This document shows, in pieces, positions 25,759-34,225 of a stretch of 64,000 bases of DNA. Below the pieces are notes generated by a model. That model saw only the letters and a list, made by a program, of their open reading frames with translations. It had not been told where the DNA came from and searched no databases. Position 1 is the stretch's first letter. Every line of letters begins with the position of its first letter. The translations under genes and the position numbers were made by a program. The stretch lies in assembly GCA_904419745.1 (NCBI GenBank), contig CAJFSS010000005.1:62001-126000 (forward strand), in the 5' to 3' direction. The DNA is from Candidatus Pseudoruminococcus merdavium. Lineage in GTDB: Bacteria; Bacillota; Clostridia; Oscillospirales; Ruminococcaceae.

Positions 25759-25956
25759 CTATTTCCCGGAATCAATTCGCCACGCTTGATTAAATGAAAC
25801 TGACTCAGCTCGATCATTAAATAACACCGTGTATGCAGATCTCATATAAGCATCGGTACATGTACAAGCTGCATCACAACTACACGGCGTACACCCGAGA
25901 CAATACGCTTCTACACTGCCGGAATGGGATATGGTTTTCTTTGCGAATTTTTTCAT
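25759..25956 (-). CDS. Cysteine-rich RiPP precursor peptide (CLI_3235-like)
   Basis: This 65-residue peptide has a basic leader (MKKFAKKTISHSGSVEAY) and a core with six cysteines in C-x2-C-x2-C-x-C-x3-C-x-C spacing at about residues 19-34, followed by a 30-residue tail with no cysteines. The leader, the cysteine cluster and the neighbouring radical SAM, TIGR04066-like and acyl-carrier-related genes fit the clostridial CLI_3235-type precursor family (recalled from TIGRFAMs, not searched). The likely modification is radical SAM-catalysed crosslinking of cysteine thiols (ranthipeptide-like), which is inference. A weak AGGTG ribosome binding site precedes the ATG. The mature product and its export are unknown. 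Confidence 0.75.
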   Translation of the reverse strand: MKKFAKKTISHSGSVEAYCLGCTPCSCDAACTCTDAYMRSAYTVLFNDRAESVSFNQAWRIDSGK

Positions 25957-26014
25957 AAAAACACCTGCTTTCTTATTCCAAAAGAACAGCGCCCCTGCTT
26001 TTTTCTGGATAAAA

Positions 26015-26257
26015 TTATGTAAGATGTCCTAAAATCGCCAAGGATAACCCTTTAGGAGTGGAGAATACATCCGCCTGGATTTCGTCCACGGATAGATAAA
26101 CCTGGTATTGTTTCCATACTTCATAATAAAGGTAAAGCAAATCCACACTCCCAAGACGTTCCAAAACCGATTGGTTTTCTTCCTGCGGTGTAAAATGGAC
26201 GCCGAATAACCGGCTGACAGTGTTCTGCAGCCATTGGTAAATCTCCTGATATCCCAT
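26015..26257 (-). CDS. Peptide maturation system acyl carrier-related protein
   Basis: This 80-residue acidic helical protein resembles small acyl-carrier-type proteins: L-x-x-L-G-S-V-D-L-L is followed by helical segments. The run LGSVDLL corresponds to the DSL-type phosphopantetheine site, with S preceding V-D. It lies between the TIGR04066-like gene and the precursor peptide. This matches the acyl-carrier-related member of the CLI_3235 peptide system (TIGR04069, from memory). Its role in peptide maturation is not established; it may carry a thioester or act as a scaffold. AGGAGG precedes the start. Confidence 0.65.
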   Translation of the reverse strand: MGYQEIYQWLQNTVSRLFGVHFTPQEENQSVLERLGSVDLLYLYYEVWKQYQVYLSVDEIQADVFSTPKGLSLAILGHLT

Positions 26258-26272
26258 TTGGATTCCTCCTCC

Positions 26273-27391
26273 CTAAGCTAAACCCTGGTTCTGGTAGTTG
26301 CTTTCCAAACTGTCCTCCATCCGTTCTTCCATCGCGTCCATTTCTTCCGGCGAATAGACGCGATAAAAGGGGAGATGGCGGAGATCTTCTGCACGGATAT
26401 CCAGTTCCCTCCATTTCGGGGGAAGAATATCATACCCCACTTCAGCCTGGCTGTTGTTGACCAGGCCGTCCTGGTTGAACCGTGTGTTGGAGATGACAAC
26501 AGCGTCCAGGCTGCTGCGATAGCGGTAGAGCAGCAGCTTTTCCATCATATGATAATTCCGCTCATTTGCCTGATCTGCCAGAACGGTCAAAATCGTGTAA
26601 TCGCTTGGTGCGGCACAGGCGACCTCGGTTGGTAGAATACAATAATGGTTTTTGTGTTTTTTATCAGTGGGTAATAAAGCGCCGGGGATTCCCAGTACAA
26701 TTACATCCGGGTTATCCTTTTTTTCCAGATAGGTAATATAGCTGTGAAGCCGATCGATTTTTTCCTCTTCCAGAAGTGGTTCATACATAAACTTTGGAAA
26801 ACTGTATTGTCCGAATAACTCGCATCCGTTTCTGCTCCCAATCAGGGATACACGGTATCCCTTCTTCCGGAGCCTGGAATAGAGGGCCAGCTCTGTTTCA
26901 AATTTGGAGCAGTTTTCTGACATGCCCATGATTGTGACAATCGGCGTTGTGATTTCTTCTTCCGAAAAAGGAGGACCGGGGAAAATATTGTTTTCCCCTT
27001 GATAAGTAAAATGGATATGGTAGTGTTTTGCCTGGGCTTGCAGAAATGCCACGGTACTGTCCGGTAAAGAGAGAATACAATGGATGTTTTTCCCTTTTTT
27101 CATGGCGAATAACAGGTTCTCGAGAATCTTTCCCAAAAACATGGAATCCTGTGGGATGGGGTATTCTGAAACAATCACCGTGTCACAGGTTTGCAAAGCT
27201 TCCTCAAAATTTTCAGTTACGGTCAGCCCTGTGCCGATTCCTTCATCGGCAATGCCGGCGTCGTATCCTCCCATGGAAAGCCCTGGAGGGGAAACCGCCT
27301 CCGTGATTTCAAAATCATTTAAATGCTCTCTGTAGCGGACAAATTGGGCTGCCAGATGGTTATATGGATAGATAATCGCTCTTTTTTTCAT
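26273..27391 (-). CDS. TIGR04066-like peptide maturation system protein
   Basis: This 372-residue soluble protein has no transmembrane segment. Its start overlaps the stop of the radical SAM gene (ATGA-type coupling). The N-terminal region has a Rossmann-like pattern (I-I-Y-P-Y-N-H at 7-13; V-I-V-S-E-Y-P near 89; T-I-M-G-M-S-E-N-C-S-K-F-E-T near 152-162; L-I-G-S-R-N near 180). The S-E-N-C-S-K-F-E-T region resembles a nucleotide-binding loop. The call is made mainly from gene order within the CLI_3235-type locus. No biochemical role is known to me. Confidence 0.6.
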   Translation of the reverse strand: MKKRAIIYPYNHLAAQFVRYREHLNDFEITEAVSPPGLSMGGYDAGIADEGIGTGLTVTENFEEALQTCDTVIVSEYPIPQDSMFLGKILENLLFAMKKGKNIHCILSLPDSTVAFLQAQAKHYHIHFTYQGENNIFPGPPFSEEEITTPIVTIMGMSENCSKFETELALYSRLRKKGYRVSLIGSRNGCELFGQYSFPKFMYEPLLEEEKIDRLHSYITYLEKKDNPDVIVLGIPGALLPTDKKHKNHYCILPTEVACAAPSDYTILTVLADQANERNYHMMEKLLLYRYRSSLDAVVISNTRFNQDGLVNNSQAEVGYDILPPKWRELDIRAEDLRHLPFYRVYSPEEMDAMEERMEDSLESNYQNQGLA

Positions 27392-28815
27392 GATCTTTCC
27401 CCCTGATGCAATGTGTGCGCCATTTTCTGCACTTCGGATACGGCAATCACTTGTCTCAAATTTTCTTCTGCATTATTACGGACATTTGCACATTTGGAAA
27501 GGATACCCGCTGCGGAGAATTCCTTTTCTTCGCTGATTTGTGCGGCACAGATATTACACTTAAACAGCGCCCAGCAGTTTTTGCAGCTGTCCTCTGTCAG
27601 CGATGCGATTCCCATGACCTTTTTTATATTGTCATAATCAAAACCCTTAGCAATGTGTCCGATTTTCATACTGCCGCTGGTTTCACTGCAGCGTTCGCAT
27701 GGGAAAATATTGCCCTGTACATCCACAAACATTCTGCTTAAACCGGGAATACATGGCCCGGCATGCCCGCACACATCGGGGAGTTCCTTTAAAGTCATTT
27801 TATGATCCATCTGTAAATGGATTTGTCCGGCTTCACTGGTAGAAAACAAATCCATTTTATCATTGGGGACCAGTCCCAAATGATATAAATAACCCGTCAA
27901 GGATGCCTTTTTCATTTCTCGGAGATATTCCATAGGATATACCAGCGAAGTCCCGGGAGGGGGATTGAGAGTAGAGGCCCTGGCATCGGTATGCATATTT
28001 CGGAAAAACTCGCTGATACACGCCGATGGATTACAGGGATCGATCACACTGTTAAAACTGAGGATGTCTTGGAAACCGGGAACCTTTCGTTTCATTTCCT
28101 CAATTTTTGCAATGACTGAGTCAAAGGTTCCCTCACCGTTGCCGGCGAATCTCCTGCTTCGGTCGTGTATTTCCTTCGGCCCGTCCAAACTGATGAGCAG
28201 GGAAAAATGATTTTCCGTAAAGAAGCGCGCCATTTCTTCTGTCAGTAAAGTGGCATTGGTTGTCATGCTAAAGGTGAGTTCTTTTCCTTCCAGACATTTT
28301 TGCGCGTATTTTGTTACCTCTTTGATCAGAGGCCATTCGATCAACGGCTCGCCGCCATAGTAACCGATGTTGATCTTTGAGCGGTGCCGCACCCTTTTTT
28401 TGAAAAAGTCAACTGCCTGTTTTGCGGTTTGAATACTCATGCTCTTAGAGCTGTGTCCGCGTTGAATAATTCCATCGCCGGTAGAATAAGTGCAGTAACT
28501 GCAGCGGAAATTACACTGCTGGGTTACTTGAAGCGTGAGCATATTTAATTGATATTCCAACAAATATTCAACATCGCGGATTTGCGGATTTTCTATTTTT
28601 TTGGGATGTTTTGTTTTCAGGTACCCGTTTTGCTTTAGGGAATCCATTTCCTGCGCTGCGCTTTGGGATAATGTGGGAGCCGCTTTTCCGATCTGTTCTG
28701 CCTGCAAATATTCCGACAGCTCCTTGCTCACACGGAGTATGGAATTTGTGTTGACGTCGAAGACATAGTGGTGATAAGGGCTTTTTATCAGGTGAATAAA
28801 AGGTTTTTGTGTCAT
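27388..28815 (-). CDS. Radical SAM/SPASM Cys-rich peptide maturase (CcpM-like)
   Basis: This 475-residue enzyme has a radical SAM motif C101-N-F-R-C105-S-Y-C108 that binds the catalytic 4Fe-4S cluster, followed by a GYYGGEPL motif and other barrel elements. The C-terminal SPASM-type region is cysteine-rich (CGHAGPC near 350, F-P-C-E-R-C, C-K-N-C, C-N-I-C), so auxiliary clusters are expected. The N-terminal 80 residues look like a peptide-recognition (RRE-like) domain. It is the first gene of the minus-strand locus with the precursor peptide, and its substrate is inferred to be that peptide. It has its own promoter upstream and a GGAG ribosome binding site. Confidence 0.85.
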   Translation of the reverse strand: MTQKPFIHLIKSPYHHYVFDVNTNSILRVSKELSEYLQAEQIGKAAPTLSQSAAQEMDSLKQNGYLKTKHPKKIENPQIRDVEYLLEYQLNMLTLQVTQQCNFRCSYCTYSTGDGIIQRGHSSKSMSIQTAKQAVDFFKKRVRHRSKINIGYYGGEPLIEWPLIKEVTKYAQKCLEGKELTFSMTTNATLLTEEMARFFTENHFSLLISLDGPKEIHDRSRRFAGNGEGTFDSVIAKIEEMKRKVPGFQDILSFNSVIDPCNPSACISEFFRNMHTDARASTLNPPPGTSLVYPMEYLREMKKASLTGYLYHLGLVPNDKMDLFSTSEAGQIHLQMDHKMTLKELPDVCGHAGPCIPGLSRMFVDVQGNIFPCERCSETSGSMKIGHIAKGFDYDNIKKVMGIASLTEDSCKNCWALFKCNICAAQISEEKEFSAAGILSKCANVRNNAEENLRQVIAVSEVQKMAHTLHQGERS

Positions 28816-28869
28816 AGTAACTCCATTCCTCCATCCAATAATTTGTAAAATTATTCTATTTATTAATAA

Positions 28870-28898
28870 ATTTTAGCATATATACATAAAAATGGCAA
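28870..28898 (-). promoter_or_regulatory. Promoter of the RiPP operon
   Basis: On the minus strand, TTGCCA (28893-28898), 17 bases, TAAAAT (28870-28875), about 55 bases upstream of the radical SAM start codon. Confidence 0.75.
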
Positions 28899-29188
28899 GA
28901 AAAAATACTATAAATGAAATTAGAAAATAGGTCATGATAAAAATCATCTGCCTTTCCACGATAGTACAAAACGAATAAAAAGACTCATAAAGAACGCCCA
29001 GGATATGAGCCCAATCTTGCACAGAGCTTGACGGGACAGATATAATAAAGATACAGGGTCTCCGCTGGAAATTTGCACCAAAATCAGATGGCAGATAAAA
29101 TGTATCAGTCAGGCTGATGGCTGATGGCGGGGAAGTATCGGTGAATCATTTTAAAAAAGCTACTATCAAACGATAGGGGGAGCAATCC

Positions 29189-30049
29189 GTGAAGTATGAA
29201 AATTTAGTATTGGATGAAGAACGGGCATTATATGGCATTCATGACGCCGAAATTAAATCCTGCACTTTTGCTGGAAAAGCGGACGGAGAGTCCGCTTTAA
29301 AGGAATGCCAGGCTCTAAAAATTGCAGATTGCAGGTTTGAACTGCGCTATCCATTATGGCATGTGCAGCAGGCTGAAATTTCCGATTGTATCTTGACAGA
29401 TACCTGTCGTGCCGCTCTATGGTATGACCAGGGGATTCATATCAGGAATTCTGAACTGGGGGGAATCAAGGCTCTGCGTGAATGCGATAATACTTTGCTT
29501 TGCGCATGTACGATTGATTCTACTGAATTTGGGTGGTTTTGCAGGGGCGTCAAAATGGATGGCTGTAAATTGAATGGCGAGTATCCTTTTTTACAAAGCC
29601 GAAATATGGAAATTTTAGGGCTTACAATGACAGGCAAGTATTCGTTCCAATATGTAGAGAATGTTACCATTCGCAATTCCCATCTGGATACAAAAGATGC
29701 CTTTTGGCACAGTAAAAATGTCACAGTATATGACAGCGTGGTAAAAGGGGAATATTTGGGGTGGTATTCGGAGAACTTGAAGCTTGTCCGTTGTAAAATT
29801 ATAGGGACACAGCCGTTATGCTATGCGAAAGGCCTTGTTTTGGAAGATTGTGAGATGGAACAAACGGATCTCTCCTTTGAAAATAGTGAAGTTATGGCCA
29901 CTATCACAGGCTCGGTTTTAAGTGTAAAAAATCCGATGCATGGCAGTATTGTAGCAGACAGCATAGGCGAAATTATTCTTGATGGACATCTGCCACCGGA
30001 TGCGCACTGTGATATTGTGTGCAGGGAGCAGACAGAACCAACTGTGTAA
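29189..30049 (+). CDS. DUF3737 family right-handed beta-helix protein
   Basis: This 286-residue soluble protein is built from short repeating units in which cysteine or hydrophobic residues recur every 20-22 residues (I-x-D-C-x-F, L-x-x-C-x-L). This predicts a right-handed beta-helix, as in DUF3737 proteins. The GTG start is preceded by AGGGGGAG. The gene is divergent from the RiPP operon and monocistronic. The biochemical function of this family is unknown. The abundant cysteines and aromatic residues are family-typical. Confidence 0.75.
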   Translation: MKYENLVLDEERALYGIHDAEIKSCTFAGKADGESALKECQALKIADCRFELRYPLWHVQQAEISDCILTDTCRAALWYDQGIHIRNSELGGIKALRECDNTLLCACTIDSTEFGWFCRGVKMDGCKLNGEYPFLQSRNMEILGLTMTGKYSFQYVENVTIRNSHLDTKDAFWHSKNVTVYDSVVKGEYLGWYSENLKLVRCKIIGTQPLCYAKGLVLEDCEMEQTDLSFENSEVMATITGSVLSVKNPMHGSIVADSIGEIILDGHLPPDAHCDIVCREQTEPTV

Positions 30050-30164
30050 AGTTCAAAAGCAGAAGGACAAAGAAAAGAAAAATTTCCTGTCAAATTGCCT
30101 AAAAGTTTGTAGATTTATCGGACGTTTGCGCAGGAGGATTCGTTCAATCAGTAGAAATAATTGC

Positions 30165-30197
30165 TAAAAGTCTATCCACTTTTCCTATAGACTTTTA
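30165..30197. repeat. Inverted repeat between the DUF3737 and isomerase genes
   Basis: TAAAAGTCTAT pairs perfectly with ATAGACTTTTA across an 11-base loop. It may be a weak terminator or an operator just upstream of the isomerase gene. Confidence 0.5.
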
Positions 30198-30273
30198 GAA
30201 GGTGAAGGATTAAAATAGAGGTTGGTAAGTTGCTATTGGACAGCTTCCAATACATATAAAAGGAGTCAGGGTT

Positions 30274-31248
30274 ATGAAACTTGGTATTAGCAGCTATTGC
30301 CTTTCCCCGTATCTTTATCGCGGTGAAATGACAATTTACGAGGTAATTGACTGGGCAAAAGCACATGACTGTGAGCACATGGAGCTTGTTCCGTTTGGTC
30401 TTCCCCTTCTGAAAGAAGACGGAGAGATTAACGAAGAATATGTTAACAGCATCCGTGAGCATGCAGAAAAAGTTGGTATGCCTCTTTCTGCTTTCTCTCT
30501 CAACGCTTGTGTCATCAAACCGACCGAGGAAGAGCGCAGAGCTGAGATTGAAAGAATTGAAAAATATATGCAGATCTGCAAAATGCTCGGCATCAAAAAG
30601 ATGCGCCATGACTGCTGCAGCGGCCAGCATCCTCAGGGCATCAATACTCCGGAACAGTTTGAAATTGACTTCCCGGTATTTGTTGCAGCTGTTCAGGAAC
30701 TCGCTGATTACGCGGCTACACTTGGCTTGAGCAGCACTCTGGAAAACCATGGCCTGTATGTCAATGGCGCTGATCGTCTCATCCGTTTGCTCAAAGCGGT
30801 TGATCGTCCAAATGTTGGTTTGACTGTTGACGTTGGTAACTACCTCTGCGTGGATGACAATCCGGAAGTCGCAGTTGGCAAGGCTATCAAATATGCAGAT
30901 ATGGTTCACATGAAAGACTTCTACATCCGCCGTTATGAGAACATGCTCCCGCAGAAGGGCATGTATGTGGATGGCCCGACGAAAGCTAAAATTGCAAGAC
31001 CGACTACTCCGGAAGAGTGGAGACAAATGCCTCTTACCTTCGGCTATGTTGGTACTGCAAGCAATAACAACATTCTCCGTGGCGCAATCCTTGGCCAGGG
31101 CGATATGAATATTCCTCGTATCCTGAGCATCATTAAGAAATCCGGATATGATAAGGAAATTTCTATTGAGTTTGAGGGAATGGAAGAGAACAAGGCTGCT
31201 ACCGAGTACTGCCTTGATACTGTCCGTTATTTCTGGGACAAAATCTAA
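30274..31248 (+). CDS. Sugar phosphate isomerase/epimerase (xylose isomerase-like TIM barrel)
   Basis: This 324-residue cytoplasmic protein has the xylose isomerase-like barrel pattern: LENHG, then VDVGN, then VHMKD, and a final EFEG. These supply the Glu, Asp, His and Glu metal ligands of the AP-endonuclease-2/sugar isomerase superfamily. The reaction is probably isomerisation or epimerisation of a sugar or inositol derivative, but the substrate cannot be told. AAAGGAG precedes the ATG. Codon usage is strongly biased towards C-ending codons compared with its neighbours, suggesting high expression. A terminator follows. Confidence 0.8.
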   Translation: MKLGISSYCLSPYLYRGEMTIYEVIDWAKAHDCEHMELVPFGLPLLKEDGEINEEYVNSIREHAEKVGMPLSAFSLNACVIKPTEEERRAEIERIEKYMQICKMLGIKKMRHDCCSGQHPQGINTPEQFEIDFPVFVAAVQELADYAATLGLSSTLENHGLYVNGADRLIRLLKAVDRPNVGLTVDVGNYLCVDDNPEVAVGKAIKYADMVHMKDFYIRRYENMLPQKGMYVDGPTKAKIARPTTPEEWRQMPLTFGYVGTASNNNILRGAILGQGDMNIPRILSIIKKSGYDKEISIEFEGMEENKAATEYCLDTVRYFWDKI

Positions 31249-31282
31249 GTGTCAGAAACTGCTTGAATAGGATAACCTGATA

Positions 31283-31318
31283 TTAAGGGTTGGGAACCAT
31301 TGGTTTCCAGCCCTTATT
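31283..31318 (+). terminator. Rho-independent terminator
   Basis: AAGGGTTGGGAACC pairs (with wobbles) with GGTTTCCAGCCCTT and is followed by a short T run. Confidence 0.7.
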
Positions 31319-31384
31319 TCATTTCTGCTGCAATAGCGGTTTTTCTGAAACAAGTAGATTGAAATTTTATCAGATACGCAAAAC

Positions 31385-31412
31385 AGGCGCCGCATCGTTT
31401 GACGCGGCGCCT
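31385..31412 (-). terminator. Terminator of the SASP gene
   Basis: AGGCGCCGC/GCGGCGCCT stem with T-rich flank on the minus strand. Confidence 0.7.
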
Positions 31413-31434
31413 TAAAAATTTATTTTGGGAAAAC

Positions 31435-31638
31435 TTACTTAATGGAGTTCTCGTAAGCTTCGATCATTTTTTTGACCATCTGGCCACCGATAGAACCAGC
31501 CTGTCTAGAGGTCAGGTCGCCATTGTAGCCCTCTTTGAGGGTAACGCCGACTTCATTAGCCGCTTCCATCTTGAAACGGTCCATAGCCTGACGAGCTTCC
31601 GGTACGACGATTCTGTTGCTGCTATTGTTGTTAGACAT
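31435..31638 (-). CDS. sasP: Small acid-soluble spore protein, alpha/beta type
   Basis: This 67-residue protein coats and protects spore DNA. It carries the hallmark blocks of the alpha/beta SASP family: EARQAMDRFKMEAANEVGV (containing the GPR protease site) and LTSRQAGSIGGQMVKKMIE. The ATG at 31638 has AAGGAGAG upstream. The open frame extends further upstream without a ribosome binding site. It is monocistronic with its own terminator. It would be expressed in the forespore under sigma-G, and no clear sigma-G promoter could be fixed by eye. It shows directly that the organism sporulates. Confidence 0.95.
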   Translation of the reverse strand: MSNNNSSNRIVVPEARQAMDRFKMEAANEVGVTLKEGYNGDLTSRQAGSIGGQMVKKMIEAYENSIK

Positions 31639-31750
31639 AGTGTTTTTTCTCTCCTTAACAAATGAAAAATTTTGTGATTTTTTTGTTTGGACTTGCGTTT
31701 GTACTAGTATTTTGCTCGGGAAAGAAAAAAATATCACAGGTAATTTTTTG

Positions 31751-32398
31751 TCATTTTATTTCATTTTTCTGGATGGAATGTAAAATGGATTTTTCAAAAA
31801 TACAGTGGATCCGTTCGGGAATACCCAAAAGAACTAACAGAGCAAAAACACATTGGAGCGGATAACGGGCCCATCCGGAGCCGGTTTCAATGGGAAGTTC
31901 AAAAGGTTCCATTTCTTCTCCGTCCAGGGTATGGATGGAACGCTGTACGCATAGGACTGGTTGTTCTGCTAGAGCACTGGAAAAGGTGATGGTATCCCGT
32001 TCGGAAGGACCGCATGCAATGGCATGGATAGACATTCCCTGGACCGTTTCCAAATGGGTCCTGTTTGCAGAATGGAAAATAACGGTTGTATTTTCCTTAA
32101 CAAGCGGAGCAGCGGATTCACAGCTGTCTTTTAGCAAAATAATATCTGGGATACAGTTGGTTTCAGCATTTTCAGAATCCCAAAAAATAATAAGTGGGTC
32201 AAACACTTCTCCGTTTGACGTTTCATCCGTAGTGCGCACGGTACCAAATGGCGTCAGGAACAGGCATGGACAAATTCCGTCAAAGGCACGAATCAAATAA
32301 TCTGTAATCCGCCGGTCTGATTTTTTCCCGAGGATTGCAACTGTGATCACTGAAAACTCCTCCGTTTCCTTGGTTTGTTTGAAAAATCCGTTTTTCAT
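31751..32398 (-). CDS. Hypothetical protein
   Basis: About 215 residues with the start taken at ATG 32398. An upstream ATG would add 18 residues, and neither has a strong ribosome binding site. An alternating pattern of hydrophobic strands and charged loops suggests an alpha/beta cytoplasmic protein (V-I-T-V-A-I-L-G-K-K near the start; P-D-I-I-L-L-K near 90; V-I-F-H-S-A-N-R near 115). The C-terminus has one hydrophobic segment (Q-C-V-F-A-L-L-V-L-L-G-I). I do not recognise the family. It lies between SASP and thioredoxin on the same strand. Confidence 0.5.
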   Translation of the reverse strand: MKNGFFKQTKETEEFSVITVAILGKKSDRRITDYLIRAFDGICPCLFLTPFGTVRTTDETSNGEVFDPLIIFWDSENAETNCIPDIILLKDSCESAAPLVKENTTVIFHSANRTHLETVQGMSIHAIACGPSERDTITFSSALAEQPVLCVQRSIHTLDGEEMEPFELPIETGSGWARYPLQCVFALLVLLGIPERIHCIFEKSILHSIQKNEIK

Positions 32399-32460
32399 AG
32401 TATATCCCTGCATGAAAAAGATATGAAAAAAATGGATTTGCCTTTTAAACATTTTTAAAA

Positions 32461-32502
32461 AAACAGACGGCTTTCCCCAAAAGTGAAAGCCGTCTGTTTT
32501 TG
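32461..32502 (-). terminator. Terminator after thioredoxin
   Basis: AAACAGACGGCTTTC/GAAAGCCGTCTGTTT stem with flanking A and T runs; it could act in both directions. Confidence 0.85.
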
Positions 32503-32519
32503 GTTGTGCTATAGAAATC

Positions 32520-32828
32520 CTATTTCAATGCGTCCAGAATGTCTTCTTTGTCCGCAAATTCAATAAAACGTGCAGTTTCTTTTCCCTCTTTATATACAAG
32601 GATGGTCGGGATCTTCTGGACTTCAAATTCATGGGCCAGTTCAATATTTTCCTCAATATCGAATTTTGCCACAACAGCATTTCCTGCAACTTCTTCGGAG
32701 ATTTCTTCAATCACGGGGTACATCATGCGGCAGTCCCCGCACCAGTCTGCATAAAAATCAAGCAGCAGGACCTTTTCTTTTGTAATCGTATCTTTCAAAT
32801 TGTCACTGTGGAGCTGAATCACTGCCAT
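32520..32828 (-). CDS. Thioredoxin-fold protein with WCGDC active site
   Basis: This 102-residue thioredoxin reduces disulfides in the cytoplasm. The fold is complete (FYADWCGDC at residues 25-33, KIPTILVYKEG with the cis-proline near 72). The usual CGPC is replaced by CGDC, which should change redox potential. The ATG at 32828 follows AGGAGG. An ATG three codons upstream overlaps that site and is less likely. It is monocistronic with its own terminator. No thioredoxin reductase is adjacent. Confidence 0.88.
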   Translation of the reverse strand: MAVIQLHSDNLKDTITKEKVLLLDFYADWCGDCRMMYPVIEEISEEVAGNAVVAKFDIEENIELAHEFEVQKIPTILVYKEGKETARFIEFADKEDILDALK

Positions 32829-32898
32829 AAAAATCATCCTCCTAAATTTTAATAAAATATATCCGCAGGTACAGAAGTTTTCTGCCTGAGATATCGTG

Positions 32899-33972
32899 TT
32901 AAATCAGGGTGCGCTGGTCGCAATAGACACAGGTGAGCATACTGCCAGATTCCTCAAATAATTTCGGGACATAGGTTTCATGATTGGTGATACAGTTTGG
33001 ATTGCCACAGGTATGCGCCTTATCTCCGATAAGCCTTGGAGGATTGAGCGGCTCAGTATTCTCCCGCAGCATAGTCAAAATCAGCCCCATGCGTGCATAC
33101 ATCCCGTAGACCGCCTGTTTGAAATAAACGGCGCGGCTGTCATCATCCACATCTGTTTCGATTTCGTCTACACGGGGGAGAGGATGCAAGATTTTTAGAT
33201 CTGGCTTTGCATGTTCCAGTTTGTCCTTTGTAAGAATGTATACGTGCTTTTGCTCCTCATATTCCTGTTTGGACGAGAAACGTTCCTGTTGAATGCGGGT
33301 CATGTACAGCACATCGAGTGCGGGAATCGCCTCTTCCAGGCTGTAGACTTCCGTATAAGCAGCCCCATTTGCGTCCAAGTAATCCTTTAGATAAGCCGGG
33401 ATGGAAAGTTCTTTTGTAGAGATGAGGACAAAACGGTTGGATGGATACCGGAGCATCTCTTTTATCAGGGAATGAACCGTACGCCCGTTCTTCAAGTCCC
33501 CGCATAGCCCGATAGTCAGATGATCGAGCCTGCCTTTTTCCGCACGCAGGGTGCATAAATCGGTAAGCGTCTGGGTGGGATGAAGATGCCCGCCGTCGCC
33601 GGCGTTGATAACCGGACAACCGGAATACAGGGAAGCCGCCTTGGCTGCTCCCTCGACTGGATGGCGCATGACGACGATATCGGAATATCCGCTGATGATT
33701 TTAACCGTATCTTTTAGGTTTTCCCCTTTGGCGGCAGAGGTATTCTGTGGATTATCAAATCCGATAACCTGCCCGCCAAGACGGAGCATGGCCGTTTGAA
33801 AAGACATCTGAGTGCGGGTGGAAGGTTCATAGAACAAAGTGGCCATCACTTTACCCTTGCAGGCGTCCAGGTATTGCTGTGGATGCTGGCGAATATCGTC
33901 TGCCAGGGTGAGAATTTCCTCAACTTTGCTGGAAGGAAGCTGGTTGAGATCGATCAGATGGGAAAATGACAT
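32899..33972 (-). CDS. pyrB: Aspartate carbamoyltransferase with C-terminal zinc-binding tail
   Basis: This enzyme catalyses carbamoyl phosphate plus aspartate to N-carbamoyl-aspartate in pyrimidine synthesis. The catalytic-chain motifs are present: FYEPSTRTQMSF near residue 48, GDGGHLHPTQTL near 126, and HPLPRVDEI near 265. After the normal end of the catalytic chain (about residue 305) there is an extra tail with C322, C327, C348 and C351. Its spacing matches the zinc domain of the regulatory chain PyrI. The allosteric domain itself is missing. The gene is monocistronic with a sigma-A-type promoter, and no PyrR-type leader was recognised. Confidence 0.92.
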   Translation of the reverse strand: MSFSHLIDLNQLPSSKVEEILTLADDIRQHPQQYLDACKGKVMATLFYEPSTRTQMSFQTAMLRLGGQVIGFDNPQNTSAAKGENLKDTVKIISGYSDIVVMRHPVEGAAKAASLYSGCPVINAGDGGHLHPTQTLTDLCTLRAEKGRLDHLTIGLCGDLKNGRTVHSLIKEMLRYPSNRFVLISTKELSIPAYLKDYLDANGAAYTEVYSLEEAIPALDVLYMTRIQQERFSSKQEYEEQKHVYILTKDKLEHAKPDLKILHPLPRVDEIETDVDDDSRAVYFKQAVYGMYARMGLILTMLRENTEPLNPPRLIGDKAHTCGNPNCITNHETYVPKLFEESGSMLTCVYCDQRTLI

Positions 33973-34012
33973 AGTGGAAAACCATCCTTTCCGTTTCGTT
34001 TCTTCGTGCTAT

Positions 34013-34041
34013 ATTGTAGCAGGATTCGACCTTTTTTACAA
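34013..34041 (-). promoter_or_regulatory. Promoter of pyrB
   Basis: On the minus strand, TTGTAA (34036-34041), 17 bases, TACAAT (34013-34018), about 40 bases before the start codon. Confidence 0.7.
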
Positions 34042-34225
34042 TGCGGCAAAAAGCTTTTTCTGAATTTGAGTACAATTTGTTTCCCGGAAGGAAAAATCAT
34101 GGTAATCCTGCGTTATTCAGCATGTCTGATCCATTGTTTCAACTGAGGGATTTTTTTCGATATTTTCGCTCAGCCTTACAGCCGCAATCACTGGAAGCCA
34201 GCACAAATGGACAGGAAACAATTTC

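Noticed and set aside
30172-31026. 284-residue open frame on the minus strand
   Set aside because: It is antisense to the isomerase gene, which has clear family motifs, a ribosome binding site and strong codon bias.
33973-34225. PyrR-type attenuator before pyrB
   Set aside because: Only a promoter and a short leader are visible; no terminator/antiterminator pair was found.
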